From contig CAZKTU010000299.1 of assembly GCA_964555675.1 (NCBI GenBank), positions 1 through 7,215 on the forward strand: DNA of 7,215 nucleotides, read 5' to 3'. Shown piece after piece: positions 4,481-7,215 of this stretch (position 1 is the stretch's first letter; every line of letters begins with the position of its first letter). Made by a program: the position numbers and the translations under genes. Below the pieces are notes generated by a model, which saw only the letters and a list, made by a program, of their open reading frames with translations, made no database searches and was not told the origin of the DNA. This stretch comes from CAIWXH01 sp964555675 (lineage in GTDB: Bacteria > Chloroflexota > Chloroflexia > Chloroflexales > Chloroflexaceae).

Positions 4481-5344
4481 ATGGCCGAGTGCGCGCCGCC
4501 CACACCCGCCACCGCCCTGGCGGATCTGACCTGGCTGAACATTGGGGACATGATCAGCGCCTTTGGTCTGGGCCAGGCCACCCCCCTGCGGGGCCTGGCC
4601 GAGCTTGCGTTTCGCCCCTACGCCCGGCGTTTCGCCCGCCAGATGCTCGCCCTCGACAACCTCGTCGGCGCAGAGGGTCTGCGGGCGGGCACCGCCTGGA
4701 TCTGCCGCCAGCTGAGTGACGGGGTGGCGGCGCGCGGCGCTTCCCCGCCCGCCAGCGGCCCCCTGCTGGTTGCGGCGAACCACCCCGGCATGCTCGACGC
4801 CGCCGCCCTGATCTCCTCCCTCCCCCGCACCGACCTGTTGATCCTGGCGATCACCCGGCCCTTCTTGCGGGCCCTGCCGAACATCGCCGCCCACCTCCTG
4901 CCCGTGGGCGTCACGCCCGCCTCGCGCACGGCGGCCGTACGGGCGGCGGCCCGCCACCTGCGCGCGGGGGGCGCCCTGATCACCTTCCCGGCCGGGCGGA
5001 TCGAGCCCGACCCACTCAGCATCGGCGGCGCCGAGGCCTCCCTGGCCGGCTGGTCGGCGAGCCTCGACCTCTTCGCCCGCGTGGGCGGCGAGGTCACGGT
5101 GATGCCGGCGATCATCGGGGGCGTGATCACGCCCGCGGCGCTGCGCCACCCGCTCACGCGGCTACGCCGGAGCGCGGCCGACCGCCAGTGGCTCGCGGCC
5201 ATCCTGCAGTTGATGCGGCGCGACCTGCGGCGGGGCGAGGTGCGCGTGCAGTTCGGGCGGCCCATCGTCGCCGCCGGCGGCCCGGTGAGCGGCGCCGTCA
5301 CCGCCGAGGCGCGCCGCCTGATCGCGGCCGTGGCCCGGCCATGA
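4481..5344 (+). CDS. PlsC/hemolysin-type lysophospholipid acyltransferase-like protein
   Basis: This 287-residue protein belongs to the glycerolipid acyltransferase superfamily. The catalytic block NHPGMLD (100-106) supplies the H-x4-D pair (H101, D106). The later block FPAGRIE (169-175) corresponds to FPEGTRS of PlsC, with Ala in place of Glu as in hemolysin-like acyltransferases. It probably transfers an acyl chain to a lysophospholipid, glycolipid or other membrane lipid at the inner face of the membrane; the acceptor is unknown. There is no obvious long transmembrane segment. I prefer the ATG at 4481 because the only earlier in-frame ATG (4421) lies inside a good -10 box and would add a 20-residue tail unlike the rest of the protein. 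Neither start has a clear Shine-Dalgarno, so the choice is uncertain. The stop overlaps the ATG of the transporter gene (ATGA at 5341-5344). Confidence 0.88.
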   Translation: MAECAPPTPATALADLTWLNIGDMISAFGLGQATPLRGLAELAFRPYARRFARQMLALDNLVGAEGLRAGTAWICRQLSDGVAARGASPPASGPLLVAANHPGMLDAAALISSLPRTDLLILAITRPFLRALPNIAAHLLPVGVTPASRTAAVRAAARHLRAGGALITFPAGRIEPDPLSIGGAEASLAGWSASLDLFARVGGEVTVMPAIIGGVITPAALRHPLTRLRRSAADRQWLAAILQLMRRDLRRGEVRVQFGRPIVAAGGPVSGAVTAEARRLIAAVARP

Positions 5345-6600
5345 GCGCCCTGCTCACCCGACTGCGGCGCAGCTCGCCCCTGCTGATCGTCTTCGTCTGC
5401 GTGTTCGTCGACATGCTGGGCTACGGCATGATCGTGCCGCTGCTGCCCTTCCTCGTGCGCGAGCGCTCGGACAGCGCGCTGCTGGTCGGGCTGCTCAGCT
5501 CGCTCTACGCCCTGATGCAGCTGATCGTGGCGCCCGTCCTCGGGGCCCTCTCGGACCGGGTGGGCCGCAAGCCTGTGTTGATCGGCTGTGTCCTGGCGGC
5601 CAGCGGGGCCTACGCCCTGCTGGGGGTCGCGGCGATCCTCGGCTCGCTGCCCCTGACCTTCGCGGCGATCGCCTTCGGCGGGGCGGCGGGGGCGAGCATC
5701 CCCACCGCCCAGGCCTACATCGCCGACACGACACCCCCCGAGGGGCGGGCGAAGGGGCTCGGGCTCATCGGCGCGGCCTTCGGGCTCGGCCTGATGGTGG
5801 GGCCGGCCATGGGCGGCCTGCTGAGTGTGGCGGGCCTGGCCACGCCCGCCTTCGTCGCGGCCGGGCTGGCCCTGCTCAACGGACTCTTCGGCCTGGTCGC
5901 TCTGCCCGAGTCCCTGCCCGCGGAGCGACGCAGCAGCCAACCCCTTCGCCTCGGCGGCGTGGCCAGGCAGGTGGGGGCCGCCCTGGCCGAGCGCGACCTG
6001 CGCCCGCTGCTACTGGCGATCGTCCTGCTCAATCTGGCCTTCGCCGGTTTGCAGAGCAACTTCCCGCTGTATAGCAACACGCGCTTCGGCTGGGGGCCGG
6101 TGGCCAACGGGGTCTTCTTCGCCTTCGTCGGGGTGTGCGCCGTGCTCACCCAGGGCGTCCTGCTGGGGCTCTTGCAGCCACGCCTGGGCGAGCCGCTGCT
6201 GGTCGTGGGCGGGCTCGCGCTCATGGCGGTCGGCCTGGGGCTGACGGCCCTGGCCCCGGCGGGCTGGGCCCTCTACCCCCTGGTCGGGCTGATGGCCCTG
6301 GGCACGGGCCTGGCCATCCCCGCGATCACGAGCCTGGTCTCGCGGCGGGCGGGCGAGGACCGCCAGGGCGCGGCCATGGGCGGCATGCAGTCGCTGCTCA
6401 GCATGACCCTCATCCTGGGGCCGGCCCTCGCCGGCCTGCTCTTCGATCTCCTCGGCCCTACCACGCCCTACCTGGCCGGGGGGCTCCTCGCCGCAGGCGC
6501 CCTGCTGGCCGCGACGAAGGGCCTGTGGGCCGATCTACGCGGCGGCCTGCCCGCCGACCATCTCCGCGGGGGGGAGGCGCCCACCCCGCCTCAGAGTTAG
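5341..6600 (+). CDS. Major facilitator superfamily transporter, TetA/multidrug-like (DHA1 type)
   Basis: This 419-residue protein has the length and hydrophobicity of a 12-helix MFS antiporter. TM1 carries FVDMLGYGMIVPLLPF (22-37), the start typical of TetA-like drug/H+ antiporters with an acidic D24. Motif A, GALSDRVGRK (68-77), lies between TM2 and TM3. Motif C-like GLGLMVGPAMGG (148-159) in TM5 marks the drug/H+ antiporter class. A related cytoplasmic loop, SRRAGEDRQGAAMG (334-347), occurs in the second half. It probably exports a small molecule by proton exchange; the substrate is unknown, and names such as tetracycline exporter would overcall it. The ATG at 5341 overlaps the acyltransferase stop, so translation is likely coupled; no separate strong ribosome-binding site is seen. 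ribA follows after 11 bases. Confidence 0.93.
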   Translation: MSALLTRLRRSSPLLIVFVCVFVDMLGYGMIVPLLPFLVRERSDSALLVGLLSSLYALMQLIVAPVLGALSDRVGRKPVLIGCVLAASGAYALLGVAAILGSLPLTFAAIAFGGAAGASIPTAQAYIADTTPPEGRAKGLGLIGAAFGLGLMVGPAMGGLLSVAGLATPAFVAAGLALLNGLFGLVALPESLPAERRSSQPLRLGGVARQVGAALAERDLRPLLLAIVLLNLAFAGLQSNFPLYSNTRFGWGPVANGVFFAFVGVCAVLTQGVLLGLLQPRLGEPLLVVGGLALMAVGLGLTALAPAGWALYPLVGLMALGTGLAIPAITSLVSRRAGEDRQGAAMGGMQSLLSMTLILGPALAGLLFDLLGPTTPYLAGGLLAAGALLAATKGLWADLRGGLPADHLRGGEAPTPPQS

Positions 6601-6611
6601 AGAGTGATACC

Positions 6612-7214
6612 ATGACCGAGCTCGCGCTGCGACCGGTCGAGCGGGTGGCCAGCACCACTCTGCCGACAAAGTACGGAAGCTTTCAGCTGCACGTCTATGC
6701 CGACGCCGACGGAAAAGAGCACGTTGCCCTGACCGTGGGCGATGTGGCCAATGGTGCGCCGGTGCTCGTGCGCATTCACTCCGAGTGCCTCACCGGCGAT
6801 GTGTTCGGCTCGCACCGCTGCGACTGCGGCGAGCAGCTCGAGCAGAGTATGGCCGGCCTGCAGGCCGAGGGCCGGGGGGTGCTGGTCTATTTGCGCCAGG
6901 AGGGGCGCGGGATCGGGCTGGCCAATAAGATCCGCGCCTACGCGCTCCAGGAGGCCGGGCTCGACACCGTCGACGCCAACAGGGCCCTGGGCCTGCCCGA
7001 CGATATGCGCGACTACCGCTGCGCCGCCGAGATCCTGCGCGACCTCGGCGTCGCCACCGTGGCTCTGGTGACCAATAACCCGCTGAAGATCGGCGGCCTC
7101 GAGGCCCACGGCATCCCCGTGGTCGAGCGCCGGGCGACGCTCGTGCCGCCCAACTGCCACAACCAGCCCTACCTCGCGACCAAGCGCGAGCGCATGGGGC
7201 ACCTGATCGATTAG
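6612..7214 (+). CDS. ribA: GTP cyclohydrolase II (monofunctional)
   Basis: This 200-residue enzyme opens the GTP imidazole ring to give 2,5-diamino-6-ribosylamino-4(3H)-pyrimidinone 5'-phosphate, formate and pyrophosphate, the first step of riboflavin synthesis in the cytoplasm. The full family signature is present: RIHSECLTGD (54-63) and HRCDCG (69-74) provide the zinc ligands C59, C70 and C72; RQEGRGIGL (95-103) binds the phosphates; Y110 in IRAYALQ and R133 in DMRDY match the catalytic tyrosine and arginine of E. coli RibA; NNPLK is at 155-159; the end is TKRERMGHL, as in E. coli. It is stand-alone, without the DHBP synthase domain found in RibBA fusions. The ATG at 6612 has only a weak GAGAG upstream, and follows the transporter stop by 11 bases. 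No FMN riboswitch is seen upstream. The TAG stop lies one base from the window edge, so the gene is complete. Confidence 0.97.
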   Translation: MTELALRPVERVASTTLPTKYGSFQLHVYADADGKEHVALTVGDVANGAPVLVRIHSECLTGDVFGSHRCDCGEQLEQSMAGLQAEGRGVLVYLRQEGRGIGLANKIRAYALQEAGLDTVDANRALGLPDDMRDYRCAAEILRDLGVATVALVTNNPLKIGGLEAHGIPVVERRATLVPPNCHNQPYLATKRERMGHLID

Positions 7215-7215
7215 T

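Noticed and set aside
4618..5940. A 440-codon open frame on the minus strand opposite the acyltransferase and transporter genes
   Set aside because: Its product is a low-complexity mix of Arg, Gly, Gln and Ala with no domain, and it lies fully antisense to two well-supported genes. High third-position GC removes stop codons from such frames.
6135..6611. An open frame continuing upstream of ribA inside the transporter gene, which could suggest a longer RibA
   Set aside because: The upstream part is an out-of-phase reading of the MFS gene. The RibA family N-terminus begins at the ATG at 6612.
6590..6612. FMN riboswitch before ribA
   Set aside because: Only 11 bases separate the transporter stop from the ribA start, and no conserved FMN-aptamer segments are visible in the operon leader.
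1..7215. CRISPR array, tRNA, rRNA or insertion sequence
   Set aside because: No regularly spaced direct repeats, no tRNA-like cloverleaf, and no transposase or terminal inverted repeats with target duplications were found by eye on either strand.

Overview
This is a very GC-rich (by eye about 70%), gene-dense chromosomal window with eight complete protein-coding genes. There are no RNA genes, insertion sequences or CRISPR arrays that I can see. Third-position GC is high in every gene, and the opposite strands carry long spurious open frames, as expected for such a genome. The ferredoxin resembles chlorosome-envelope ferredoxins of green phototrophic bacteria, and one intergenic region carries an inverted-repeat element of the TTCGACAGGCTCAG / CTGAGCTTGTCGAA type. 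Together these make a Chloroflexota (Chloroflexales-like) origin my best guess. This is inference from remembered sequence resemblance, not from a marker gene.

Left part, minus strand, read right to left: a [2Fe-2S] ferredoxin-domain protein (3625-4314); a structured intergenic region with an array of hairpins (about 3502-3582); a Gfo/Idh/MocA-family dehydrogenase (2425-3468); a sugar-phosphate-isomerase-like TIM-barrel protein (1524-2333); a GTG-started NAD-dependent epimerase/dehydratase (422-1426); and a VanZ-like membrane protein (1-411). The three middle enzymes look like a small sugar, sugar-acid or cyclitol module. The short gaps before the TIM-barrel gene and the epimerase gene each hold a clear -10-like hexamer, so these genes may be transcribed both together and from their own promoters.

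Right part, plus strand: a PlsC/hemolysin-type acyltransferase (best start 4481, ends 5344), overlapping by ATGA with a TetA-like major facilitator transporter (5341-6600), followed 11 bases later by a stand-alone GTP cyclohydrolase II (ribA, 6612-7214) that starts riboflavin synthesis. The spacing suggests one operon.

The two halves are divergent around 4315-4480. That region carries opposed extended -10 elements, an 8-bp direct repeat spaced 21 bp apart, and an operator-like palindrome in the acyltransferase leader. I did not find a clearly new biological system. The most interesting items are the paired hairpins with mutually complementary 11-base loops, the probable chlorosome-type ferredoxin with a long uncharacterised C-terminal region, and the recurrent -10 hexamers placed 50-58 bases before start codons.
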